From contig CM034601.1 of assembly GCA_020091685.1 (NCBI GenBank), forward strand, positions 3,224,920-3,288,919: a stretch of DNA of 64,000 nt, read 5' to 3'. The translations under genes were made by a program, and so were the position numbers. The notes beneath the pieces were generated by a model. That model saw nothing but the letters and a program-made list of their open reading frames with translations. It ran no database searches and was not told the DNA's origin. This document shows positions 36,503-48,558 of the stretch, one piece after another (position 1 is the first letter of the stretch; each line of letters begins with the position of its first letter). Source of the DNA: Lutjanus erythropterus (taxonomy: Eukaryota; Chordata; Actinopteri; Lutjaniformes; Lutjanidae).

Positions 36503-36630
36503 CTTCAGTGTCGCTGTTGTTTGATCGAGACGAGTCGTTTCCATGGATGCTTCGTGCTGTCAGCGCACCTGAACCCACGCCCATAGCTGCCAGTAGTCCC
36601 TCCGAGGATGCTGATTGGCCGGCACCACCT
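36503..36630 (-). other. exon-like open segment, identity unknown
   Basis: On the minus strand an acceptor (ggtgtccctaccag) and a strong donor (gtgagt) bracket 128 nt with one clear frame. It contains GQSASSEGLLAAMGVGSGAL and HGNDSSRSNNSDTE. I do not recognise a family. The donor and everything after it match a dispersed repeat also present at 44.4 kb, which makes a repeat-derived open stretch at least as likely as a real exon. Confidence 0.2.
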
Positions 36631-37124
36631 CTGGTAGGGACACCAACGGATAGATCAGAGACAGCATTTTATATGGCTGTACGATGAATGAAGTGTGTGT
36701 GTGTGAGACACAGCACTTGTTTGTGTGTGAGGTGAATCAATGCGAGTTTCCAACACTTGGGCAGCCATCCAGGAATTCACAGCCATCCTAGATATATGTG
36801 GGGACCAATTTTAGCATTTTTATTTCTTTTATCTCTCCGACAGAATGACGCCACCACGATCGATTAACCAGTGGGCAGTCTCCCCTCACTTCCTCTCCCT
36901 CAGCGCTCTGCTGCAAGAATTACAACAAGCCTCCTTCACATGCTGTTTATCTGCTGCTGTGATAACGGACTCACTGGTGGAGAAAAACACGAGTTGCATT
37001 TTCTTTTTCTAAAACATCCTGCTGATGAAGAAAGTCAACAGATCAGATACAAACTGTAGAGATGGAGAGAGACGCAGACAGAGGCGAGGCATCATGGTGT
37101 GTGTGCTGTGAGAGACCCGCAGAG

Positions 37125-37450
37125 ATCTGTGCCCGAACCCGGACCTGCTGGGACCTGGGTCGGGTTGGGTCAGGCCTTATTTCCCACATATTTCAAGGGC
37201 TAACATTGGGTTTAGGCTGAACTGTATTTATGTATTTGTTTGTTTTTCCCCAGTTTAGTCATTGCCATTTCCAATTCCCTGCATGTATTGTCCCTGTCAC
37301 TGAAACCTCCCACTGTTTGCAGCATAGAGGGAAGCTTGTTAAGAAAAATGTCGAGCTGTAATCAGGTTCAGGCTGAAATATGCTAATGAGGGTCGGGTTC
37401 GGGTCGGTTTCGGACAGAATTTTGTCGGCATCCGGCCTCAACAGGTTCAT
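37125..37450. repeat. GGGTCGGGTT-type dispersed repeat
   Basis: The left part carries cgaacccggacctgctggg and gggtcgggttgggtcaggc; the right part carries gagggtcgggttcgggtcgg and tcggcatccggcctcaac. These phrases are typical of a fish repeat of uncertain class. No coding sequence. Confidence 0.4.
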
Positions 37451-38864
37451 CTTTTCAGGCTTTCAGGTTTGAGACTGAACAGCGTCATGAGGTGGAGAAT
37501 GAAGCAGAATTAAGGTGTCAAAATAAGAAATAACCTATTGAAAAACAGGGTAGTGTATTCTGTCAAATAATGTATGAATGTGTTGCATCACACAACAAAA
37601 ATCTTTTGAAATTTAGTTTTTAGATGTCACACCAATTCCCTTTTGTTTGTGTAAATCACTGATAAAACAACAAAATTATATGATTTATATTGCACAATCA
37701 AATATTAATGTAATACAAAAAATAGCCTGTTTTATTTATGATGAATTTGTGCAATTCTCATTAGAATCATGATATAGGTTATAGATATTTTGCATAACGA
37801 GAGATGTTCATGCAATTTGCCATCGTGAGCAAATAAAGACAATATTTGTAATATCCTTTGTCACAGGTCTGTTAAAATGATGAACTACTTTTGGTGGTTT
37901 TTAGAGATGCTGAGACACAAATTTATACTTGTGCTACATCTTTTATGGTCTTGCACAGCCCTGGGATTGGTATCCATAAACTACAAGTCCCAGAATGCTC
38001 AATGAAATTGAAATTTGACACTCTGACTTAGCGTAATTAGCTGATGATTTATTATTGCCAGTCCGAGTTTTGGCTCTTGATTTCTCGGCGGGTTGTTTCT
38101 CCTCCAACTGAGGTGAGAAACGACGTAGTAACAGTTCCCTTTCGGGCCGACGGCGGATCTAAAAATGGAGTCGTTACTGAGCTGTTTATGCGTCCCAGCA
38201 GGTGTAGAGAAGTGGAAACTCCCACAGCTGACGTGGTTTCCACCCACCGAGCGCGAGACTGTGTGAGAGTCGTGGATTGTGACGAGATGAGACTGCAGGA
38301 ATCAAATTGCAAACTCACTCCAATCATGTGCAGGTTTGTTTCTGGAAAATTGTTTTGTTATGATCAGTTTAGCTTTCCTTCGTCCAGCACTTTGGTCCAG
38401 ACGTGGGCGAAGACTCGGGTTGAATGTTGGGAGGGCAAAAAATGTCAGCAAATGTAATGTTAGACGGAGTGATAAAAATAAATAAATAAATAAGATGGTA
38501 GAGCCATAAGTTAGTGTACTGACAGCAGTAACAGTCAGAAACATTCATGAATACAGCTAAAATGAAAGAATAATAACAAATAACTGGGTTTGTTTCCAGT
38601 TTGACCTCCACTTCTTCTCTGTTTTATTAAAGGTAGAGTGTGTGACTCTAATCCAATATACTTTTTGTCAAATTCTGCTAATTCTAATCAGCAACAGGTT
38701 GCAGAGAAGGACAGTAAATCCTCTGGAGGGAGGATCTGTTTGGCTGTTGAGTTCAAATATCAACAATCTTTCTCCAGAATCGTACACGCTATTTTTAACG
38801 TAGCCTGCACCGCCAACTTCTGCTGAGTTTTTTCACTCCAAACCAGCTGACGGGACTGCAGCTG
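37451..38864. other. no gene identified; one 137-codon frame
   Basis: The plus frame at 38,044-38,457 is the longest here. It has no recognisable domain, no membrane segment and no splice context. The minus strand over the same bases is also open (91 and 82 codons), so chance or repeat origin is likely. Confidence 0.4.
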
Positions 38865-39220
38865 GAAACAGGATCACACTGACTCCGCTCTGTCCTGTAG
38901 TAACCCGTCCCACCGCTCCCCGTCACTTGACCTCCACCCTGCCCACCTGCACACTTGTTTCCACTTTCCTCATCAGTGCTGCAGTGTGTATACAGCAGCC
39001 CGTTCCCATTTACCCTCTGCCAGACAGTCTATTGTGTCCACGCCTTAGCTTTCAAACCTTCTGCCCCTCCGCCTGACCCCTTTGGATAATTTCCCCTCTT
39101 TTATCTGCCTGCCTGATCTTCGAATATGAGTAAATGTGAACTTTTCACCTACCTGCCTGTCTCTGAGTCGTGCATCTGAGTTCTTATCTCCGCCAATCCG
39201 TTACAGAGGTTTCCTGACAG
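38865..39220 (+). repeat. retroelement 3' end-like segment
   Basis: A long CT-rich stretch (gtcacttgacctccaccctg, cacttgtttccactttcctc) passes through a gtgtgtatacagcagcc TATA-like phrase and ends ctgcctgtctctgagtcgtg, then gttacagagg. It is the same class as the copies at 2.5 and 58.9 kb. Confidence 0.4.
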
Positions 39221-39475
39221 CTCTTGTAAGGACTGCCATAACATTTGGTACAGATGTAAATGCTGCCTCGGGGAATTAATCTGCAGAGTCTACAAAGCCA
39301 TGCCAGCGGTGATGTGAACCTGTGCTAGCAATGTTAACATGATCAATGTATTTAATTAGCATTTTGCAGTAATGCATTAGAAAAGGCTGATGGTTCTGCA
39401 TAATGGTAGCAAATGGAGTATTCATTTTTATTTTCATTAGCCACTTTTCTCAAAATTCTGTTAAAGTTTGCCATA

Positions 39476-39895
39476 TACACTGCCTGGCTAAAAAAAAAGT
39501 CCCCACCTGGATTTAACTAATCAAACAGGTCAGATCCTTCCACTGGATAATTACTGCAGTGATTAATATGTTTCAGCTGGTAACAAGTTATTTAACTCTA
39601 ACTGATGCAGTGAGCAGCTTCTCATTTCTTAAACAACCATGTCAGAAGACAAATCCTGTGGTCGAGGAAAAGATGTTCCTCTGTTCCAGAAGTGTCAAAT
39701 TATTGACCTGCATCAAGCAAAGAAAACAACTAAGGAGATTGATGAAAAAAATAAAACTGGGTTAAGAACTGTCCAACACGTTATTAAAAGCTGTGTAGCC
39801 TTAAGAAAACCACTTATCAGTGAGACTGATCAGAAAAAAAGGCTTCAGTTTGCTAGGAAGCATAAAGATTGGACTCGGATGGATGGATCAGTCTT
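39476..39895 (+). mobile_element. Tc1-like transposon, truncated and internally deleted
   Basis: The left end reads tacactgcctggctaaaaa, the usual start of a large fish Tc1 family, and a 5' UTR-like stretch follows. An open frame at 39,639-39,899 begins MSEDKSCGRGKDVPLFQK. It continues through the N-terminal helix-turn-helix (DLHQAKKTTKEIDEK), then jumps from HVIK to SCVALRKPLISE, skipping about 60 residues of a full transposase. It stops after KHKDWTRMDG. The catalytic part and the right inverted repeat were not seen. Confidence 0.8.
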
Positions 39896-40724
39896 CTGAA
39901 AAACTGTTTGAAATCACAGATGACGCATCGTGCACTGGGGTCATTCACTAAATTTTTGTCCAATGAAATGCTTTCTCACTCATATATCAGTGTAAATAGA
40001 CACTGGATTATGTAGTCAGTCAGCAGTGCACTGCAGAATAAATATGGAATAATTTAAGGGTGAATGATTTCCTGTGGCGTCCAGTGGTACATCATGGTGG
40101 GATGAGTCTCGCTGAAAGTACCCTTGTGCCTGAAAAGCACATTGTGGAGTGTGTATGAGACATTGTCCAAGATAGCCTGTGGTTTAAACAGCATACGCCT
40201 TTCTGACACCAGCGTCAGAGAGTTAAACTCCACTGTCCTACATCACTATGGACTGCTGTGACAAATTCCCCTGACTGCCTGTTTTACAGGAAGCACGTAA
40301 ACAGTGAGCACTCTGCTGGCCGTATCGTTGGAACTTTAAATCATAAAAAAAACTAAAATTCGCCCTGTGATGATTAGTCAGGATTTGAGCGTTTCGAGTC
40401 ATCCAGTCAGATGTGAGTGACTCAGAGAAACATGAAGAAAATAAATGAACAATTCAACAACAGAGATCAGCGAGAGTTGGAGCCGAGTGTGGGGGGACCC
40501 AGAGGAAGAGATGGCGTAACAGAGAGAGAGAAAAAACAGTGAAATGAAAAGAGAAAACGACGATCTGAGTGGGTTCGGGGTGACGCCACAACTACAAGTC
40601 AACCTCTGAGTGTGTGCGTGTGTTTGATTCCAGTGACACACAACAGTGACAAATGTGTGAGCGTGGGCAAAAGAAAGTGTGACTGCATGACGTCTGATCC
40701 AGAAGTGACACAGCACTACACACA

Positions 40725-40730
<6 letters not shown>

Positions 40731-40783
<53 letters not shown>
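40731..40783. repeat. (CA)n microsatellite, about 26 units
   Basis: Perfect AC run. Confidence 0.97.
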
Positions 40784-40786
<3 letters not shown>

Positions 40787-41259
40787 TGTACACACAGAAG
40801 AGGTCTTTGTCCAGTTAATGTCTCTCAGCACAAGTTGTATAAAACAAATAATGGGCAGGAAAAATGGGTTTAAGAGAATTAAATCATCTATCTAAAGTCA
40901 CCTGTCCACTCCAGGGAACCAAGGTTTGATCACCTGATCCACTCAGGACAGGATCTCTCCTGAGGGGTCTGGTGGTTGTTCACTGTAAGGGTTTTACATC
41001 TCACTAACTTGTGATGAACGAGGCAAAGCTAATGCTAACACCACATCAACTGATAGATGAGTTTACATGTGTCAGAAATAAGCATTCACACTGGTTGTAG
41101 ATGTCAGATGAAGAGGACATCAGCAGTTTCTCAGCAAGCCCAGATTCAAATCCTGTTCTTTTACCTGGTCAGACTGCCTCAACATCTGAGCTGTCCCCTG
41201 ATCCCTGCCCCCCGATCCTCAGGGTCCTACCTCAAATTGTGTTGCCTTCACTACACCTG

Positions 41260-41758
41260 TAATGTTAGCTACACAGACCAACTGCTAATGTTAGCTACAC
41301 AGACCTACCGCTAACGTTGCCTACACAAACCATGTGCTAATGTTAGCTACACAAATCAAAGACTAATGTTAGCTATACAGACCAACCGCTAAGAATGGCC
41401 ACACAGACCAACTACTAATGTTAGCAACACAGACCTAACACTAACCTTGCCTACACAAACCATCTGCTAACCTTAGCTACACAGATCAAATGCTAATGTT
41501 AGCTACACAGACCAATGCTGACGTTAGTTACACAGACCACATACTAATTTTAGCTGCACAAACCAGCCACTAATGCTGGTTACACAAACCATCTGCTAAC
41601 ATTAGTTACAGACCAACTGCTGACATTAGGTTCATAAAACCAACCACTAACAGTAGTTACATAACTACACAGACCCACTGCTAATGTTAGGTCCACAGAC
41701 CAAACGCTAACGTTAGCTACACAAAACCACCACTAACCATTAGTTCCACAGAAATTCG
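41260..41758 (+). repeat. 26-bp minisatellite, array 2 (about 19 units)
   Basis: About 19 units can be counted, most exactly 26 bp, each starting taa/tga and containing variants of GTTAGCTACACAGACC. A few units are 24, 25, 27 or 34 bp. Same unit and same strand as array 1, 15 kb away. Confidence 0.9.
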
Positions 41759-44434
41759 GTTATCTGGCTAACCTGTCAATACTACTGAGATGTACATTCA
41801 CACATAACAAGGGAAGGGATGTCTAGACAAGTATGGAGGTAAACCAAAAATAGCTAAAAGGAATCAAGTTACATTACTTAAATATTGTAATATTTGGATT
41901 AGGTTACATTTTAACAGGTAGTTAGTGATTGTATCAGAATATATTTCCAAAATAACCGGCAAGTTTAGTTCAGTGTGTCCAAAGGGCTACACTGCTGTGG
42001 TAATGTTACAACCCATCTCTCTAATAGTGTTATAAATAAATTACTATAAATCTTCTTTAGCTGTTTCAGTATATTTTAATGTCTGGACTGTTAAATGATG
42101 ATGTTAGATGTGTTTCAGGACTCTTTGTACAGCTCACGTTCTGATTGCTGAGAGGCCGCAGAGCCTCTTCAGCCAGTCTCCTTCTCTTCAGCTGTATCCG
42201 GATTTACTGAAAGAAGTGGATGTAATCATGAAATCAGCGAGCGATTACCTGCATCCTCACCTGTTTTCTGCTGATGATTCGTCCTCTGAGCACAACAGCA
42301 CAGCAAGGACTCATCACAATATCAATAAACAGCACTGAATACAAGCCCTGGAATATGTAGACTACTTGTGAGTGTTTGCGTGGGTGAGAGGGGAGCACAC
42401 GTGTGGGCGTTTCTCTACTTACAGTATAATCACTTCATTTAAATCTGGGTTGCCGTGGTAACGCAGGGGAAGATGGAGGATGGATGGGGACACTTGTTCC
42501 TGCACTGATTGACCTTATTATTTCATTTTTTAAAGCCTTTACTCTTTACTGACTGACCTTAACTTCTCTGTTTTCATCCACTGAAGTTAGTTTCTCTCTC
42601 AAGTTGTGAATATTACTTTTCTCTAAAGACCAGAATTTAACATGTGTTAAACAATGATTGTTCCTTCATAGTTTAGCATCCGCCATACCAAAAGTTTACA
42701 GGATGATGGTTATTTATCCTCTTTAAAGCCAAAAACATGAGCAAGAGTCTAAAGAAAATGGATGAAATATTATGTCAATGTGCTCTAACATAAGCTGCTA
42801 ATGTAAGTAGGCCTATGCCCAGCTAACTAGCTTAATACCTACCGTAGCCTGGCCTTAATTTAGTAGGCCACGAGTTAGCATATCATTAGCTAGCTACATT
42901 ATTTTGTGGTGTTACAAATCATGTTAGAAAAAGCCACATTAAGGACTAGAACAGCCCCTGTGTGAGAGCCGATCCTGGATGCTACTAAAACGTTAGCAGC
43001 TCTGTCCGTCATTATGTTAGCCAAACCTATCATTTAATCTTTTTCCTTAAAGCATTTTTTTTTCATGTAAAAGTAAAAAACATTTTAACAAAAAAAAGTG
43101 AATTACTATTATAATTGTGTTTGATTAAGTTTGGTTTTCTTATTAGCATAGTGTACTATATAGCTAACTAGGACAGCCTTTTATTTTCATTTCATCTCGT
43201 AAACTGGGCTCAGTCTGCAGGAGTGTCGGGACAATTCACTTCAAATTAGCCCGTCCCGAGAAACGAAGAAGAAAGTAGTCGGTACTGATGTTCAGCCAAG
43301 ATTGTCTGGTAATGTGAGGGGTTTACAGACCCGATCTCAACCTTTCTGTCAACAAATCAGGGCTATCGTATAATATTCACCAAAGTGATTAAGAAGCCTA
43401 ACCGTAATCAGTAAATAAGTTGATGAATATAAAAAGGGCTTTTCACACTGCATTTAGCCCCAGGTTAAGGGAGCAGTTAGCCTCGGCTAAAAGAGCTTTC
43501 ACAGTGGCATGTTCTAAAGTGAATTAATTGTGACTTTAGCCTCCAGAGCAGGGTTAGCCCTGAGTTTGCAAAAGAAGACAAATGAGCAGAAAACAACAGA
43601 CTGGTACAGGCACAGAAGGTACAAAAAAGACATCTATGAAAGCAGTATCTTGGACTCTTCATTTGAACTCACACTGAAATAAAAAATTACTCCTTTCCTC
43701 CTTTAATTTGAATTTTAATTCACACGTTCACACATCCTCAGTCAGTGCAGAGTAACCCATGCATGAGTCTTCCTCGTTCTCTATCTTATCAACTAATTAC
43801 TGTTAATTTAATCCATCTGATGTGTCATGTCTCTGATCAGACACCCAGCAGGACTCCTTCCTGACTGGAAATCCACCGCTGCAGCTCTTCAACATTTCAC
43901 AGTCATTATTTCCAAAGGACAAGATGTTCATATTTGATCTAGTTCAAGTGCTGTTGGGCAGAGATCAGTATGTTTTGTAATGCAGTATGGACGTCATAGG
44001 AGCTAAATCACATGTATGAATCATGAGCTTAGGTGGCTGCTGGTTGATGCTGCCTTGTTATTGATTTCTGACACCAAGAAAATCAGCAGAAATTACACAC
44101 TTTTGGTCCAACTTTTAAGACTATAATAAAGGCATTTTTCCAGTTTTCTCCAATCCAACAAGTCTTCAAAGTTAAGCTACAATGTTGGGAGGTATTGTTT
44201 GTTCATGTCTTTCTGATCTGATGCCAACATTTGACTGCACCCTCCAAATTAACTAACACTAACCAAATTATTTTCTGATCTTACACATCTGGTCAGGGCA
44301 CAAAATTAGCACCAGGCACCAGTCAAATGTGGGCAAAATATCCAAGTGGCTGATAGATTTGCATCACTCATCATCTAAAGACTAAATGTCAGCATTCAAT
44401 GTCATTACAGCAAATATTAATAAAGTTACTTGCA
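41759..44434. other. no gene seen
   Basis: Intergenic sequence with one MITE-like fragment at 43.44 kb and frequent TTAGC/GCTAA words around 42.8-43.2 kb that may be eroded minisatellite or repeat sequence. Confidence 0.45.
43438..43565. repeat. MITE-like fragment (TTTCACACTG, GGTTAAGGG)
   Basis: Sequence gcttttcacactgcatttag, ccccaggttaagggagcag, then gctttcacagtggcatg, belongs to a class of fish elements with mirrored ttcacac ends. Only part is preserved. Confidence 0.35.
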
Positions 44435-44565
44435 GTGAGTTGATCTGATTGGTTGAAGTTAGACCATATCAATGGTTCATCCAATCAACTGCCAAAGCGC
44501 CTGCCCTTTTCCAAACAGTTTTTATGGACGGCTTCCCAGATGGTTCTATGGTCATCCCCGCCATG
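44435..44565 (+). repeat. dispersed repeat, inverted pair copy 2
   Basis: Sequence gtgagttgatctgattggtt, gcctgcccttttccaaacag and tggacggcttcccagatgg matches the minus strand at 36.4-36.5 kb. This copy has about 25 extra bases after the shared start. Confidence 0.6.
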
Positions 44566-47500
44566 ACTTTTCGAGGATAAGTTGTTACGGACAACGTGGA
44601 TGTGTGGCATACAGTGCATTTCTGAAAACTTCCACCACCAAAAATCAAGATTTCTCAGGGAGATGATTATTACATTAAGCAAGAAACTTGAGGAATATTG
44701 GGGATATGAAGAAAACTGCAAAGGGTAAAAATATGTCTGGGACCACTTCACACCAGCAATTAATATGAACATTATAGTCATGGCTGTTTTGACAAGCACA
44801 GTGATACCATGGAGATTAGATAAAAGAACTGGATATTTTGGTGAAAAGAACATTTTTTGGATCAAACTGAGCTATAAAAATATGTGCCCTCCTTCACAGT
44901 GCGCTCTCAACTTAAATTGAAGGCTGTCTGAAAAAAATATCCAGCAGCAGAGGACAGAGGTTGTGTCACATCTGATGAAACCGACAATCCAAACTACATT
45001 TCAGACTGATGCGTTCAAGTACCAGTGCCATTAAAAGTGCCATTTTGTTTTTGATTGGTGCTTCTCTGCCTGGCCAGCCGCACAGGATGAACCTCTGTTG
45101 CATTTCTTTTTGTACAGCACGGCCCTGAACACATGAAAGAAATACTCAATAAATACTTTAAGCTGCACCTATAAATATTTTTTTAACAGCGGATCCAGTG
45201 ACTAAAGTAAAAGATGTTTGTCACTGAGAAGGATCTCACGACTCTGCAGGTCACCTTACCCGAGTCCAGATCTCTTTTACACATCAGTTTGGGTTACTTG
45301 TGTGAATCATTCACATCCAGAGGGGAACAAAGATCCTTAACGAATGATTAAATTTGTACGTGGGTTGGGCAACAGCTCCCTCTTGTGTCAAAGCGTGTGT
45401 CAGTGTTTATAACTTGAGTGAATGAAGACCCTCCCCTTCCATTGTGACCCATGTGAGCTTACTTTGGAAAAAATATGAATGCCAGTCTATGAAGAGAGAC
45501 TAATTATTTTTCGATCCCATTTTAACTGTGCTGCAAATCACACATATGATGTTTGTCAGTGTCAAAGGTAATTTTACGAGTCAAGAAAGTTGCAGTTTGT
45601 CGGAAAACCCTCTGTGAAGACTTAGACTCTACGGGTTGAACATAAATGCGAGCATGACTGCAGACTCTTCCTAACATCCAGCATGCAAGCTAACTCTAGC
45701 ATGGCGTGTGAATAATTGTCCAGATACACTATGAGGGATGTCAGTGCAAGAGAGGAAGAGATTTCTTTTTTTTTTTAACCCTTTTTATGCACTTTGCATG
45801 TGTTTGCATGTGTTGCCAAAATGTGTGCGCAGGTTTTTGATGACATCAGCCCTAAAAGGATCCATCGGGGGAAACAGAAACATCGAGGCGTCACTGTCAG
45901 TTTTGAACAAACACAGTATGTTGTAAAACAAATGCGCAAAACTTCGCAAAAGTAGAACAAAGACGAGCGATTTCTTCAAACGAGCAACACATCAGTTCGC
46001 CTGTTCGCTGATGCACGGGTCAGATCAGGGCACCGTCACTGGGATGAACTGACACAGTCTTCCTGTTACTAAGCAGCGTTGGACCTGTTGATCTTTTGTT
46101 TTCTGTTATCAAACTCCTCTGTAGCTGCAGAATATCTCAAAGTGACATAAATCCAATTAACATCTCCTTTCATAAAAGCATTGCAGGCTATCAGGGTGGA
46201 TGTTTCCATGAAAACAACTTTCATAACCAATCTGAGAAAATAATAAATCTGTGAATGTCATGAAAGTGGCAGAAGCAGTTCACACTTTGAATTAAGTGGA
46301 CTGGAAATGAATGAAAGCAGTCTGTTTATTAATAGAGGCTGTTTCCTCAGTGTAAGGCTCTCAGGATTAATGAATGGTCTATTAACAAGAGCGAATAAAA
46401 ACAGAGTTAAACAAACACATTCAGAGCTGAACTCCCTGAACCTTTAAAACACATCATGAACAAATACAAGCAGACGTGAAAAAAGAAAAAAACATTTCAG
46501 TTCAACACAACACTAAAAGCATTCTCATCTGTTCATGTAGATCATTTAAACCCTTTAATTCAGAGTGATTCCAGCGCCGGATGCACAAAAACCAACAGAT
46601 TACATTTGTTCTCGTTACATCGGTCACAGACAATATTTTCCTGAAGGTGTTATTTCACTTTGTTTGATGGTGTTTTCATTCAGACACATCTGCAGAAAAC
46701 CCAGTTTGAGTGAGATCGAATCAAATGTTTGAGCTTCTATAAACGATGAACTTCATTTTTTTGTATTTATAGGATCACAGAATTTATGAATCATCATTAA
46801 AATGTCGTGAAAAATGTTTTCATTTCGTTCTTCTCAGGTGTTTGAAACCATAAATCTCAACTTTTTGAAATATGAAGCATTTCTGCTGCAGGATCACTCA
46901 GATAGAAATCAATATGAGGCAGTGAAGCGGTGGTTATGTAACATACATGCACACACGTTTGTACGTCTATATTTATGAGGACCCTCCCTGTTATGACCCT
47001 GACCATAAAAAAGGCTCAGTATGGATCTTATTCTCATATTTTTCACCATTATTAGTCATGCTAACTGGTTAGCAGAGCCCAACTGAAAAATGAGTTGGCT
47101 GATATAGACCTGATAAGGGCCAACAGATTTTTTTTTCCAGAACATATAAGGCAGAAAACCTCAAATGTTTGAGGTGATTTAGAGTTTCTACTTTTTGGGG
47201 AACTTTTATGAGGACAAGACGAGGTATAAATGCTGAGAAGCTGCTTCTTGTTTTACAGCCTGCCTCTGATCGATACCGAACGATACTCCTGTCAGCGTTC
47301 CTTTCTACAGTTGGAAGGCGATTATTCAAAAATGTTTAAGAATATTTATATAAAATATTCTTTAATAAAGTTATTTGAACACAACCTTCTGAGTGCTTTT
47401 TATAAAGACAAATTGGCACAAAATGGATGGACAATCCAGGTTGAAAAAATGTCATTGCACCTAAAAAATTCACTCTATCAGTGATTTATGATTTTTTTTA

Positions 47501-47794
47501 TTTCAGTATAAAATTGGTATCAGTCTCAAAAATCCCATTTCGGTCAGGCTCTACTCATGAGCTCTGTTTTGGCACATAAGTCATGTGAACTAACTTAAGT
47601 AACCTAAAACTTTAAATTCGGTTGTATGTTGAGCGACATGATGCCTCATGGCTTCACGCCACAACTGGATTGTTATGAAAGTGGAGCTTTTTTCCTGCCT
47701 GATTTTGATGAGTTGGTTATTTTTCCTTGCTGTTTCTTTTTTGTCTGTTTTTATGATGAGTCTGCATTGGGAGTCCTTTATTTTTGAAAACTGA
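44566..47794. other. no gene seen
   Basis: Intergenic AT-rich sequence. Frames of 60-126 codons occur on both strands without recognisable domains. Confidence 0.45.
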
Positions 47795-47900
47795 CCATAT
47801 TCTCGACTCGATCTGCTCTGCGCAGATTGACGCGCCCATCGTCAAAAATAGACTTGGCGCATATTTTCCGTCGAGCAAACTTGAGAGCCGCTTCTAGGAC
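47795..47900 (+). repeat. dispersed repeat pair with 17 kb, copy 2
   Basis: Sequence cgatctgctctgcgcagatt, cgtcaaaaatagacttggcg and catattttccgtcgagc, gcttctaggacg matches 16,955-17,060 in order and strand. Confidence 0.45.
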
Positions 47901-48503
47901 GCGCTGTGGCGTTTTGTTCCTATTTCTTAACATACAGCAAGTGACCAAACTCAAGCAGCTTTAGGTCAAAAAATTGTCTTTGGCTGTTCGCTGACGCACA
48001 GATAAGGTGAGGACATCTTTACTGGGAAAACCCAAAACTGTCCGCTCATTCGCATCGCTTCCAGTTAGAAAGTGGAAACTGGAACGCAACACAGCCTGGT
48101 GGAATCAAGCCGCAAGATTATTTCCCTTCTTGACATTTTGTGAGTTTATTATGTTAACTAAGAAAGCAAAGCGAGCTCGCCGCTCATACAGCTCCCAGCT
48201 GGAGCTCAGGGGCTTGAATTACTGAAACTAAACAGTCGTTCATGAGTCGGTTTGCTGGTAGCAGGTGAACGAAACAAACCGACTTACTTAAAAAAAAAGA
48301 GAAGAAAAAAAAGGAACAGTCTTCCAACCAAACAGAGAAACAACCAAACAGACCTTTGAAGGTGGGATTAAGGATGGAGACGTCCTCGCTGTCCAAACAT
48401 GTCCTCTAAAACTAAAACCGGTCCTCACAAAGATAAAAGTACAAAATCACAAAGCTTCAAAAAGTTGGTTTATGGTACAAAACAGGAGTCTTTTCTCTCT
48501 GTT

Positions 48504-48505
<2 letters not shown>

Positions 48506-48557
<52 letters not shown>
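48506..48557. repeat. (CA)n microsatellite, about 26 units
   Basis: Perfect CA run. Confidence 0.97.

Positions 48558-48558
<1 letters not shown>

Noticed and set aside
38044..38457. 137-codon plus-strand frame
   Set aside because: Other frames over the same bases are also open, no domain is visible, and the surroundings are repeat-like.
40399..40782. 127-codon minus-strand frame beginning with a Cys-Val run
   Set aside because: It starts in the CA microsatellite and continues through sequence with no recognisable domain.
44485..44865. 126-codon minus-strand frame
   Set aside because: Overlaps the dispersed repeat at 44.4 kb and has no recognisable domain.
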